Assembly: GCA_946480125.1 (NCBI GenBank)
Contig: CAMLIY010000058.1
Location: forward strand, 1 to 14,590
Length of the DNA stretch: 14,590 bases
Direction: 5' to 3'
From: an uncultured Asticcacaulis sp.
GTDB taxonomy: Bacteria > Pseudomonadota > Alphaproteobacteria > Caulobacterales > Caulobacteraceae
Below are positions 8,916 through 14,590 of the stretch, in pieces; position 1 is the stretch's first letter, and each line of letters starts with the position of its first letter. A program made the position numbers and the translations under genes. The notes beneath the pieces are model-generated. The model ran no database searches. It was not told the DNA's origin and worked only from the letters and a program-made list of their open reading frames with translations.

Positions 8916-8944
8916 GTTCTAGCCATCCGGTGTGCGGCTCACAA
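8916..8944 (-). promoter_or_regulatory. Candidate Caulobacter-type promoter of cysD-cysNC
   Basis: On the - strand, TTGTGAG (8944-8938) is followed by exactly 14 bases and then GCTAGAAC (8923-8916). The second block matches all eight positions of the Caulobacter housekeeping -10 pattern GCTANAWC and the spacer is within its 10-14 range; the -35 box is a weak match to TTGACGS. The predicted leader is short, roughly 35-40 bases to the cysD start. Confidence 0.5.
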
Positions 8945-8981
8945 ACGTTTAAGCCTCGCCCGATTGTTCAGCAATCCTAAT

Positions 8982-9779
8982 CTATGCTCGATTCTGGATG
9001 CTTTCATGACCAAACGCCACGAAATGCGGGTTGGCATGGTCGCCGTCATTATCCTGAAAACGCTTGCCGTATTTAAGCGGTTGGCCATCCAGTGTTTCAA
9101 CACGTCCGCCGGCGGCGCGCAGGATGGCGTCACCCGCCGCCGTATCCCATTCCATGGTGCGGCCCATGCGCGGATAGATATCGGCCCGGCCTTCGGCAAT
9201 CAGGCAGAATTTCAGCGATGAGCCGGCGGCGACAAAATCGGCCAGCTTATAGGCTTTGAGATATTCTTGCGTTTCCGCGCCGCCATGCGAGCGGGACCCG
9301 ATAGCGATCAGGCCGCCTTCGGGCTGGCGTACCTGGATGGCGCGCGCCTCACCGATCAGGCCGTCGCTCACATCGGCCATGAAGGCGCCCTTGCCGGCGG
9401 CACCCCAGTATATCTTGTTCAGGGCGGGGGCATAGACCGCGCCCAGAACCGGACGGCCGTCCTCGATCAGCGCGATGTTGACGGTGAATTCGCCGTTTTT
9501 CGAGATAAATTCCTTAGTGCCATCGAGCGGATCGACCAGGAAGAAGGTGCCCGCGGTCGTCGGGAAGCGCCCGGCGGCGGCCTCTTCCTCGGCGATGATG
9601 GGAATGCCGGGCGCCAGGCGTTTGAGGCCTGCCAGAATAATGGCCTCGGCCCTCTGGTCGGCTTCGGTGACGGGTGACGAATCTCCCTTCATCACAACGG
9701 CGAAATCGGTGGCATAGATACGCATGATCTCAGTGCCGGCGGCCAGCATGATCGGGTTCAGGTCCAAAAGAGCCTCCAC
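8982..9779 (-). CDS. cysQ: 3'(2'),5'-bisphosphate nucleotidase
   Basis: Inositol-monophosphatase-fold enzyme that removes the 3' phosphate from PAP (and from PAPS), clearing the by-product of sulfate transfer. The metal-binding motifs are all present: EEE at 64-66, DPLDGTKEF at 83-91 and EWDTAAGDAIL at 210-220. At 265 residues it is typical of bacterial CysQ. The start is GTG at 9779, supported by a strong GGGGAGG ribosome site 9 bases upstream and by a normal N-terminus. That ribosome site lies inside the right arm of a 10-bp palindrome (9789-9810). It precedes cysD in the same direction with a 108-bp gap holding cysD's own candidate promoter, so co-regulation is likely but one transcript is not certain. 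Confidence 0.94.
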   Translation of the reverse strand: MEALLDLNPIMLAAGTEIMRIYATDFAVVMKGDSSPVTEADQRAEAIILAGLKRLAPGIPIIAEEEAAAGRFPTTAGTFFLVDPLDGTKEFISKNGEFTVNIALIEDGRPVLGAVYAPALNKIYWGAAGKGAFMADVSDGLIGEARAIQVRQPEGGLIAIGSRSHGGAETQEYLKAYKLADFVAAGSSLKFCLIAEGRADIYPRMGRTMEWDTAAGDAILRAAGGRVETLDGQPLKYGKRFQDNDGDHANPHFVAFGHESIQNRA

Positions 9780-9788
9780 TGCCTTGTA

Positions 9789-9834
9789 CCTCCCCGGCTT
9801 GCCGGGGAGGGGGACCGCGCGCCCCTATGGCGCG
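9789..9834. repeat. GC-rich double-hairpin extragenic palindrome
   Basis: CCTCCCCGGC (9789-9798) and GCCGGGGAGG (9801-9810) form a perfect 10-bp inverted repeat around TT. It is followed by a second stem, CGCGCC (9818-9823) with GGCGCG (9829-9834) around CCTAT, and a G-rich tail to about 9848. From memory, elements of this CTCCCC...GGGGAGGGGGACCGCG...GTGGTGGGGG type recur between genes in Caulobacterales and Sphingomonadales. On the - strand its first arm supplies the ribosome-binding site of cysQ. Confidence 0.7.
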
Positions 9835-9894
9835 TGGTGGTGGGGGGTCTTACTTTTCTTCTCTTGTCGAACGCAACCGCTTATTCGGTTTCAC

Positions 9895-9924
9895 TTGTCA
9901 CCTTCGCAAATCTGTAGCTAACTT
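9895..9924 (+). promoter_or_regulatory. Weak candidate promoter for the amidase gene
   Basis: TTGTCAC (9895-9901) is followed after 15 bases by GCTAACTT (9917-9924), which matches 6 of 8 positions of the Caulobacter-type -10 pattern. It sits about 25 bases before the ATG. The -35 match and the spacer are imperfect, so this is tentative. Confidence 0.28.
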
Positions 9925-9948
9925 CCGCTTTCTCAGGGGAGGCGGTCC

Positions 9949-11505
9949 ATGTCCATTCGTCATCTGATCACGGGCATCTCGGTTGCGCTGTGGCTCACGG
10001 CTTGCCAAACGCCGCCACCGCCCACTACGGGGTATGACGTGGCCTTGAGCGAATTGAAATCCGGCGTCTCCGTAGCGGATATTCAGGCACACATGAAGGC
10101 GGGCAAATACACATCCGTCGACCTGACCCAGGCCGCGCTTGATCAGATCAAGGCAAAGAATGGCGAATTGCATGCCGTCATCACCGTCAATCCCGATGCC
10201 CTGAAACAGGCCAAAGCCTCCGACGACGCCCGCAAGGCCGGCAAATATACCGGCCCCCTCATGGGCATTCCCGTCCTGATCAAGGACAATATCGAAACCG
10301 CGGACATCATGCCGACAACGGCCGGCTCCCTGGCCCTGGCGGCCAATATCACTCACCGCGATGCGCCGGTGGTGGCCAGTCTGCGCGCCGGCGGCGCCAT
10401 CATCCTCGCCAAGGCCAATCTGTCGGAATGGGCCAATATCCGTTCGACCCGGTCGGTCAGCGGCTGGAGCGGCGTCGGCGGCTTGACGGCCAATGCGGTC
10501 GATCATGCCCGCACCGCCTGCGGCTCGTCCTCCGGTTCCGGTGCCGGTGTGGCGGCGGGTCTGGCGCCTCTGGCGGTCGGCACCGAAACCGATGGCAGCG
10601 TCACCTGTCCGTCGTCAATGAACGGTCTGGTCGGGCTGAAACCGACCGTGGGACTTGTCTCGCGCACCTATGTGGTGCCGATTTCGCACAATCAGGACAC
10701 GCCGGGGCCGATGGGGCATTCGGTGGCCGATGTCGCCGCCATGCTGACCGTGATGGCCGGCAGCGATCCGGCGGACAAGGCGACCGCCGAGGCCGATGCG
10801 CACAAGACCGACTATGCCGCGCAACTTGCCGGTTACAGCCTGAAAGGCGTCCGCATAGGCGTGCTGCGCGATATCAGCAACGATCCCAAGACCAATGCCG
10901 TGTTTGATCAGGCGCTGAAAACCTTGACCGACCAGGGCGCGGTGCTGGTCGATATCAAGGACAGTTCAGTCAAGGGGCTGGGCGATGCCGAAATGACCGT
11001 CATGATGACCGAACTCAAAGCCGACCTGAACGCCTATCTAGCCTCGACCCCCACGGCGGTGAAAACGCGCACCCTGGCCGATGTCATCGCCTTCAACAAA
11101 GCCAATGCGGCGCAGGAAATGCCCTATTTCGGACAGGAACTGTTTGAGCAGGCCGAGCAGACAAAAGGGCTGGATGATCCGGCCTATGTGTCCGCCGCCT
11201 ATCTCGCCAGAAACGCCTCTGCCGCGCGGATCGATGGCCTGCTGGCGGCGAACAAGGTCACGGTCCTGATCGCCCCGACCTATGGCCCGGCCTGGTTGTC
11301 AGACCTGATCTATGGCGACCAGTATAACGGCCCCTCGGCCACGCAATTGCCGGCCACCTCAGGCTATCCGCACCTGACCGTGCCGATGGGCACGGTGCAG
11401 GGGCTGCCTGTGGGATTGAGCTTTATCGGCCCCAAATGGAGCGAGGCGCTGTTGCTTCAGACAAGTTATGCGTTTGAACGGGCCTGCAGAAGTAATTTGG
11501 ATTAA
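9949..11505 (+). CDS. Amidase-signature family lipoprotein
   Basis: A 518-residue hydrolase with the Ser-cisSer-Lys catalytic set of the amidase-signature family: K112 in GIPVLIKDN, the Gly/Ser-rich ACGSSSGSGAG (190-200), and the predicted nucleophile S217 in GTETDGSVTCPSS. The usual TGGS before the nucleophile is TDGS here, a variant also seen in some bacterial amidases. The C-terminal TSGYPHLTVPMG and GLPVGLSFIG blocks are intact. The N-terminus is a lipoprotein signal: a short basic part, a hydrophobic stretch and the lipobox LTAC with C19, then a proline-rich linker, so the enzyme should be anchored in the periplasm or outer membrane. The ATG is supported by GGGGAGG 6 bases upstream. It diverges from cysQ and has no obvious operon partner. 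The substrate amide is not predictable; a peptide or aryl amide is possible. Confidence 0.92.
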   Translation: MSIRHLITGISVALWLTACQTPPPPTTGYDVALSELKSGVSVADIQAHMKAGKYTSVDLTQAALDQIKAKNGELHAVITVNPDALKQAKASDDARKAGKYTGPLMGIPVLIKDNIETADIMPTTAGSLALAANITHRDAPVVASLRAGGAIILAKANLSEWANIRSTRSVSGWSGVGGLTANAVDHARTACGSSSGSGAGVAAGLAPLAVGTETDGSVTCPSSMNGLVGLKPTVGLVSRTYVVPISHNQDTPGPMGHSVADVAAMLTVMAGSDPADKATAEADAHKTDYAAQLAGYSLKGVRIGVLRDISNDPKTNAVFDQALKTLTDQGAVLVDIKDSSVKGLGDAEMTVMMTELKADLNAYLASTPTAVKTRTLADVIAFNKANAAQEMPYFGQELFEQAEQTKGLDDPAYVSAAYLARNASAARIDGLLAANKVTVLIAPTYGPAWLSDLIYGDQYNGPSATQLPATSGYPHLTVPMGTVQGLPVGLSFIGPKWSEALLLQTSYAFERACRSNLD

Positions 11506-11665
11506 CACCCGATTGCCTCTCTACTAAGTTTGTCCTGTCCAAACGCCAGGAGATTCTTTGCAAATTTCTTAACAGTGTCCCGCATCCGGTCAGCCCAAGA
11601 AGTCCATTTTTTATTTAGTGATAGAAACAGATTTTTTCCAACTAGATCATTTTACCGTTTCGCTC
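11506..11665. other. AT-rich spacer without a gene
   Basis: No open frame of note lies on either strand. The segment has several T-runs (11608-11613, 11632-11637) and is visibly more AT-rich than its surroundings. I see no convincing hairpin plus T-tract terminator for the amidase gene and no tRNA or attachment-site-like repeat. It marks the change from housekeeping genes to the accessory cassette on the right. Confidence 0.6.
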
Positions 11666-11671
11666 TATAGT
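11666..11671 (+). promoter_or_regulatory. Near-consensus -10 box for the accessory operon
   Basis: TATAGT matches five of six positions of TATAAT and lies at the end of the AT-rich spacer. Transcription would start near 11677-11679, just where the structured leader begins. No good -35 hexamer is present at 16-18 bases (TAGATC at 11643-11648 is poor), so the promoter may be activator-dependent or the call may be wrong. Confidence 0.38.
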
Positions 11672-11689
11672 TGCCGACGGAGCCGCCAC

Positions 11690-11725
11690 ATGCGTCTCTG
11701 GGGCCGTAGTAAGCCTGTTAGCTAG
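11690..11725 (+). CDS. Possible 11-residue leader peptide (MRLWGRSKPVS)
   Basis: An ATG with GGAG 7 bases upstream opens a frame of 11 codons ending in TAG. The last two sense codons, GTT AGC (11717-11722), are complementary to GCTAAC (11882-11887), part of the strand that otherwise hides the SD of the downstream regulator gene. A ribosome on the final codons or stop would mask that segment, as in translational attenuation. A short frame with an SD-like site can arise by chance in 250 bases, so expression is unproven. Confidence 0.33.
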   Translation: MRLWGRSKPVS

Positions 11726-11882
11726 TGGTTAGATACCGGCCATCTCCGGTACGATCTTCCTTTGACCCTATATGGTCGGGGAGCCTATGGCGTATGCAAT
11801 AGGCTCGTCCGAAGGCCATAGGGACCGTCTAGCTACGGTTTACTAACTCCCCGATCACCAGGACTCGAAGCTCTCCAGGCGG

Positions 11883-11921
11883 CTAACCCGCTTGGCGTCT
11901 TCGACTTGCATAAGGGGTTAG
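11883..11921 (+). promoter_or_regulatory. SD-sequestering helix before the XRE gene
   Basis: CTAACCC (11883-11889) pairs with GGGTTAG (11915-11921) and, after one bulged G, CTT (11891-11893) pairs with AAG (11912-11914), giving ten base pairs. The ribosome site AAGGGG (11912-11917) of the gene starting at 11924 is wholly inside the helix. The 18-base loop holds a small GTC/GAC pair around TTC. An off-state for translation initiation is the direct reading. Confidence 0.5.
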
Positions 11922-11923
11922 AC

Positions 11924-12229
11924 ATGCGTGTGCGTAAAGTTGTGCATCGGACAGCCGGTGCTTGTGTAACGATTGCCGGCCGTAATGCCGTAGATATCCG
12001 CCTTGGCGAGCTGATGAAGCAGCGCCGTAAGCACTTAGGGCTCACCAAGACCGGCCTTGCCGCTCAATTGGCACTGACCAAGGACGACATCCGTAAATAC
12101 GAGCGTGGAGAAATCCCGTTCCGCGCGGATATGTTGGCGGTGCTTCCTATCGCGCTTAAGGTTCGCGTCCCATTCTTCATCGACCCGATTTCCGGCATGG
12201 TCCGGAGAGGTGGGGTGGTGCGGCCATGA
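11924..12229 (+). CDS. Small XRE-family helix-turn-helix regulator
   Basis: A 101-residue protein whose residues 26-86 form a Cro/C1-type HTH: RLGELMKQRRKHLGLT, then LAAQLALTKDDIRKYERGE with the typical I-x-K-Y-E-R-G block, then a fifth helix and VPFFID. The basic first 24 residues are not part of the fold and the tail is short. I start at ATG 11924, with AAGGGG 6 bases ahead, rather than a TTG 18 bases upstream. It should bind DNA as a dimer and may autoregulate this operon; no operator was recognised. Its stop overlaps the start of the next gene (ATGA), so the two are coupled. Its HTH clearly resembles the middle domain of the protein at 13244, suggesting duplication inside the cassette. 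Confidence 0.88.
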   Translation: MRVRKVVHRTAGACVTIAGRNAVDIRLGELMKQRRKHLGLTKTGLAAQLALTKDDIRKYERGEIPFRADMLAVLPIALKVRVPFFIDPISGMVRRGGVVRP

Positions 12230-13260
12230 ACGCCATTTCACATCCCTTGCCGGCCGGGTACATGACCGGCCAGTATGATGTTGCCGGTCACGTTCTGGTG
12301 TCGTCCCCTTCGCCGGAGCGACTGCTGGATCTGTTGCTGTTGGCGGACCAGCACGAGACCGAGAAAGAAGGCCACGCCGCCCCACGGCCCGGTCACTGGG
12401 ACCAGCTTCGCGATGAGGCTGGCGCTGAACTGCTGCAATTGCTGGACGTCGATCACGAAGCCGACCATCTGGGCTGGCGAGACCCTGACACGGACTGGCA
12501 ACCTAAGATGTATCGCCACGCCCTCAACTCTATACCCAAAATGGACAACGGTGGTCTCCTGACCCTGTTCATCCAGGCATCGGAAACCGCCTTTTTACGC
12601 GAGGGCGAACCGATGCAAGCGCGGTGGGACCGCGTTGCAGCACAATGCCGCGAAGAAATCCTGCGCCGGGTGGCGGCACTCAAGCCATCAGCTTCATCGA
12701 AAGCAGAACCGGAACCCAACGACGAGGATGACGAAGCTGAGGACGCTGATGATTACGTGTCTTTGCGTGAAGTTTTGCGCGTCGCCGAGGATGCCTTCGA
12801 CTCTGAATTGTCGGACGCAAAGCTGCTCGACCTATACGTCCTCGTACAAAATTGCGGGGCCGGTCCTGACGACGAGATTTTTGACGAAATCCTCGATCCC
12901 ATCACCGAGATGTTGCAACAACGGTTAGAGGAGAGCAGCCCGGACCTGGCGCTCATTGAGCCAGTCGAAGGGTTCGACTATCCGGACCACCATGCCCAGG
13001 CGCTTGAGGCCGTCTTGACCGGTCAGCTTTCGAACAAAAACTTGCTGACGATCTACCGCATTGCCTGGAATTGCGAGGTAGACTCACCTTGGATGGCGGT
13101 CGCGGATTTGTGCCGGGCGCAAATTTTACGCCGCATGAACGCACCACCTCCGCCGCACGATGACCGGGGTTGGCGGGATTGGCAAGACTGGAAGCGCACT
13201 GAGTTGGTACGCCGCGTTACCGCGCATGGCCAAGGGGGTGCCAATGACCCGGAAGCCTGA
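12226..13260 (+). CDS. Protein of about four divergent helical repeats, unknown function
   Basis: I do not recognise a named family. The 344-residue protein holds about four copies of a mostly helical unit. Its core is L-L-x-L-Y/F-x-x-A/V, a variable gap, W/F, then a helix ending in I/L-L-R-R. The copies lie roughly at 28-73, 104-150, 193-235 and 264-304. The fourth is clearest: LSNKNLLTIYRIAWNC, then DLCRAQILRRM; the first is the most degraded. An acidic linker (EPNDEDDEAEDADD, 163-176) separates copies 2 and 3. The C-terminus is Trp- and Arg-rich. There is no signal peptide, membrane segment or visible catalytic motif, so a cytoplasmic binding or scaffold role is likeliest. The start overlaps the XRE stop (ATGA) and the end overlaps the next gene by 17 bp. 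The next protein carries two more copies, so the two may bind each other. Confidence 0.82.
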   Translation: MNAISHPLPAGYMTGQYDVAGHVLVSSPSPERLLDLLLLADQHETEKEGHAAPRPGHWDQLRDEAGAELLQLLDVDHEADHLGWRDPDTDWQPKMYRHALNSIPKMDNGGLLTLFIQASETAFLREGEPMQARWDRVAAQCREEILRRVAALKPSASSKAEPEPNDEDDEAEDADDYVSLREVLRVAEDAFDSELSDAKLLDLYVLVQNCGAGPDDEIFDEILDPITEMLQQRLEESSPDLALIEPVEGFDYPDHHAQALEAVLTGQLSNKNLLTIYRIAWNCEVDSPWMAVADLCRAQILRRMNAPPPPHDDRGWRDWQDWKRTELVRRVTAHGQGGANDPEA

Positions 13261-14233
13261 CAAGCGTCTGCTAGACGAATTGCCGGATGTGGAAGCCCCG
13301 CCCCCCGGTTACGGGCAGCGTCAGCTCGCGATCATCGAGAAGCTTTTCCGGCTGGATATGCCGGACGGCGAGTTGATCAACCTATATTTCCTCGTCCATG
13401 ACTGGAATGACGATTGCGCCTACACCTTTGGTGAACGGTTCAAGCAGATCGAGGATCTGCTTCTCTCGCGCATGTCCGGTCGTAAGCCGGATGACGCTGA
13501 GACCCGTAAACTACCTGGTTTTGATCCGGAAGATTATCGGAAAGCCACTGAGGCCGTCTGCGCTGGCAAGTTGACGAACTGGCAAACGCTCGAACTTTAC
13601 GCGATTGCCCAAGGCAACCGTATAGACAATAAGATCGGACACCGGTGGCAAGCGATCATGGACCTTTGCCGTAATCAGATACTTCGGCGCATCAAGAGGG
13701 TTCGGATGCGCCTCGCTAAACACGCCAACGACGAGACCGCGCCTCATCCCGGCAATCGGCCTGCCGAAATCGAAGCCCGACATACTGCCAATGAGAACTA
13801 CGGCGAACGTATCAGGGCCTGGAGGGGAAAAGTCGGCATGTACGAGCGGGGTCTGGGGGCTGCGCTGTGCCTGACTGAAAAGGACATCATGCAGGCAGAG
13901 GAGGGAAGCCCGGTAATTGATCCTAGGATGATGCTCCTGCCTTTGATATTCGCGGATGATTATTGCCAGAAGTATGAGGATGCCCGTCGTTCTACTGCGG
14001 CGACGTACGTGACGCAGTTCTATGAAGCGACCAGGCGAATGACGCCAAAGGTGCGGGAGATATGGCTTCTGCACTATGTCGATGGCCTGACAGTTGCCGA
14101 GATTGGTGAGTGGCAGGGTATCAGCACATCCATGGTCACCCAGCGCCTGCGGGAGGCTGAGCGGGACGTGGAGCGGTATGGTCCCCAGCCGCCCAAGCCG
14201 ACAGCACGCAAGCTGCGTGGGCCACGGCTATGA
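13244..14233 (+). CDS. Repeat - XRE-like - sigma-70 region 4-like composite protein
   Basis: A 329-residue protein with a domain order I have not met. Residues 22-77 and 93-150 are two copies of the helical repeat of the upstream gene; the second ends MDLCRNQILRRI, nearly the same as DLCRAQILRRM there. Residues 186-240 align with the XRE domain encoded at 11924 (GLGAALCLTEKDI against GLAAQLALTKDDI) but have lost the YERG motif, so DNA binding by this part is doubtful. Residues 266-312 resemble sigma-70 region 4: MTPKVREIWLLHYVDGLTVAEIG, then GISTSMVTQRLREAE. There is no region 2, so it cannot act as a sigma factor alone. ATG 13244 is chosen because AAGGGGG lies 5 bases upstream; it overlaps the previous gene by 17 bp. 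Its stop overlaps the next start (ATGA). Confidence 0.82.
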   Translation: MTRKPDKRLLDELPDVEAPPPGYGQRQLAIIEKLFRLDMPDGELINLYFLVHDWNDDCAYTFGERFKQIEDLLLSRMSGRKPDDAETRKLPGFDPEDYRKATEAVCAGKLTNWQTLELYAIAQGNRIDNKIGHRWQAIMDLCRNQILRRIKRVRMRLAKHANDETAPHPGNRPAEIEARHTANENYGERIRAWRGKVGMYERGLGAALCLTEKDIMQAEEGSPVIDPRMMLLPLIFADDYCQKYEDARRSTAATYVTQFYEATRRMTPKVREIWLLHYVDGLTVAEIGEWQGISTSMVTQRLREAERDVERYGPQPPKPTARKLRGPRL

Positions 14234-14590
14234 GACCGGCAAGACCGGACTACGCAGCGTCAATCAGACGATACCGGCATCGGTTCTTGGAAGACATGCT
14301 TTGCGGCTGGTGCGTGTTCAGGTTCACGCTCTTTAGGGAAGGCTGGCCTCGTTTTCATCCGCCCATTCCAAAGGCCTATGAGGTGAGGCGTCTTCACCGT
14401 GCGATCCAACAGGCTCCCCAGATGGACGAGACAACACGTACCGAAAGCCTACGCTGGATTTCCATCATCGCTAAGCTGCCGATTACGCTGCGCGCCGTCC
14501 TATTCTTTCGCAGATGGGACAATTTAAATTGCGCAGAAATCGAGGCGCGAACGGGCATTCCGGCCTTCCTCGTGCAACGCCTTATCGTGC
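14230..14590 (+). CDS. Sigma-70 region 4-like HTH protein, 3' end missing
   Basis: An open frame of 120 codons begins at ATG 14230, overlaps the previous stop as ATGA, and runs off the window with no stop. The N-terminal 60 residues are rich in Arg, Trp and Phe and unlike anything I recognise. From residue about 82 the protein reads KLPITLRAVLFFRRWDNLN, then CAEIEARTGIPAFLVQRLI. This follows the region-4 pattern LP-x-x-x-R-x-V-x-x-x-x-x-x-x-x-[LN]-x-x-A-E-I, turn, GI, recognition helix, and parallels the C-terminal domain of the preceding protein. Domain assignment is moderately sure; function and full length are unknown. The tight overlap supports membership of the same operon. Confidence 0.72.
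   Translation, partial: MRPARPDYAASIRRYRHRFLEDMLCGWCVFRFTLFREGWPRFHPPIPKAYEVRRLHRAIQQAPQMDETTRTESLRWISIIAKLPITLRAVLFFRRWDNLNCAEIEARTGIPAFLVQRLIV

Larger units (their letters stand above)
11677..11923 (+). promoter_or_regulatory. Structured 5' leader RNA of the XRE/repeat-protein operon
   Basis: About 245 bases dense in complementary segments. TACCGG/CCGGTA (11734-11751), GACC/GGTC (11764-11777) and ACCGT/ACGGT (11824-11839) are all hairpins with 6-base loops. GCCTAT/ATAGGC (11783-11804) is a longer hairpin. TCGGGGA/TCCCCGA (11776-11782 with 11848-11854) would enclose two of these. AGCCGCC (11681-11687) can pair with GGCGGCT (11878-11884), closing the whole region. The 3' end folds over the SD of the next gene. 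Two short open frames lie inside: 11690-11725, and 11787-11846 (19 codons, begins MAYAIG, preceded by GGGGAG). The pairings were found by eye; some exclude each other. It does not match any riboswitch, tmRNA, RNase P or 6S RNA I know. Confidence 0.5.

Noticed and set aside
8962..8976. GATTG/CAATC hairpin after cysQ as a terminator
   Set aside because: Only a 5-bp AT-rich stem with no T-tract on the - strand.
11774..11860. tRNA-like element: 7-bp acceptor-like pairing GGTCGGG/CCCGATC followed by A and CCA
   Set aside because: No T-arm with TTC, no 5-bp anticodon stem with a 7-base loop, and the D-loop would be too long. The pairing fits better as part of the leader RNA.
1..14590. CRISPR arrays, tRNA or rRNA genes, transposases, integrases
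   Set aside because: No regularly spaced direct repeats, no convincing cloverleaf, and no recombinase motifs were seen on either strand.

Overview
The window reads as the end of a draft contig from an alphaproteobacterium, moderately GC-rich and compactly coded. Caulobacterales is my best guess. It rests on gene content, on two promoter-like sites resembling the Caulobacter housekeeping pattern (TTGacgS, N10-14, GCTANAWC), and on GC-rich extragenic palindromes; this is inference, not proof. Bases 1-47 are not genomic: they match an Illumina P7/TruSeq index adapter, so base 48 is the true contig edge.

48-5846 is a cell-surface polysaccharide region. On the + strand are the tail of a GSCFA-domain protein, an overlapping WcbI-like polysaccharide-modification protein, and a UDP-glucuronate decarboxylase (makes UDP-xylose). 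Converging on them from the - strand is a complete dTDP-L-rhamnose operon in the order rmlC-rmlB-rmlD-rmlA, with 2-bp spacing or an ATGA overlap between the last three genes and a plausible promoter upstream of rmlC.

5928-9779 (- strand) is a sulfate-activation set: cysQ (PAP phosphatase), then cysD and a fused cysN-cysC (ATP sulfurylase plus APS kinase), which yields PAPS. A good Caulobacter-type promoter precedes cysD. No sulfite-forming reductase gene is present, so PAPS may also supply sulfotransferases acting on the neighbouring polysaccharide; that is a hypothesis only. Two palindromic intergenic elements lie here, one carrying the Shine-Dalgarno (SD) of cysQ. Divergent from cysQ is a secreted lipoprotein of the amidase-signature family (9949-11505).

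11506-14590 differs in character and is the most unusual part. An AT-rich spacer with a near-consensus -10 box leads into about 245 nt of highly structured leader. This holds a possible 11-codon leader peptide and ends in a 10-bp helix that buries the SD of the first gene. Four tightly overlapping genes follow: a small XRE regulator; a protein built of about four copies of a helical repeat I do not recognise; a protein joining two more copies of the repeat to an XRE-like domain and a sigma-70 region-4-like HTH; and a truncated protein, also with a region-4-like HTH. None of the three complete proteins shows a sigma region 2, and none is visible in the truncated one. The block looks like a regulatory cassette of an accessory element (prophage or integrative element), but no integrase, attachment site or structural gene is visible.
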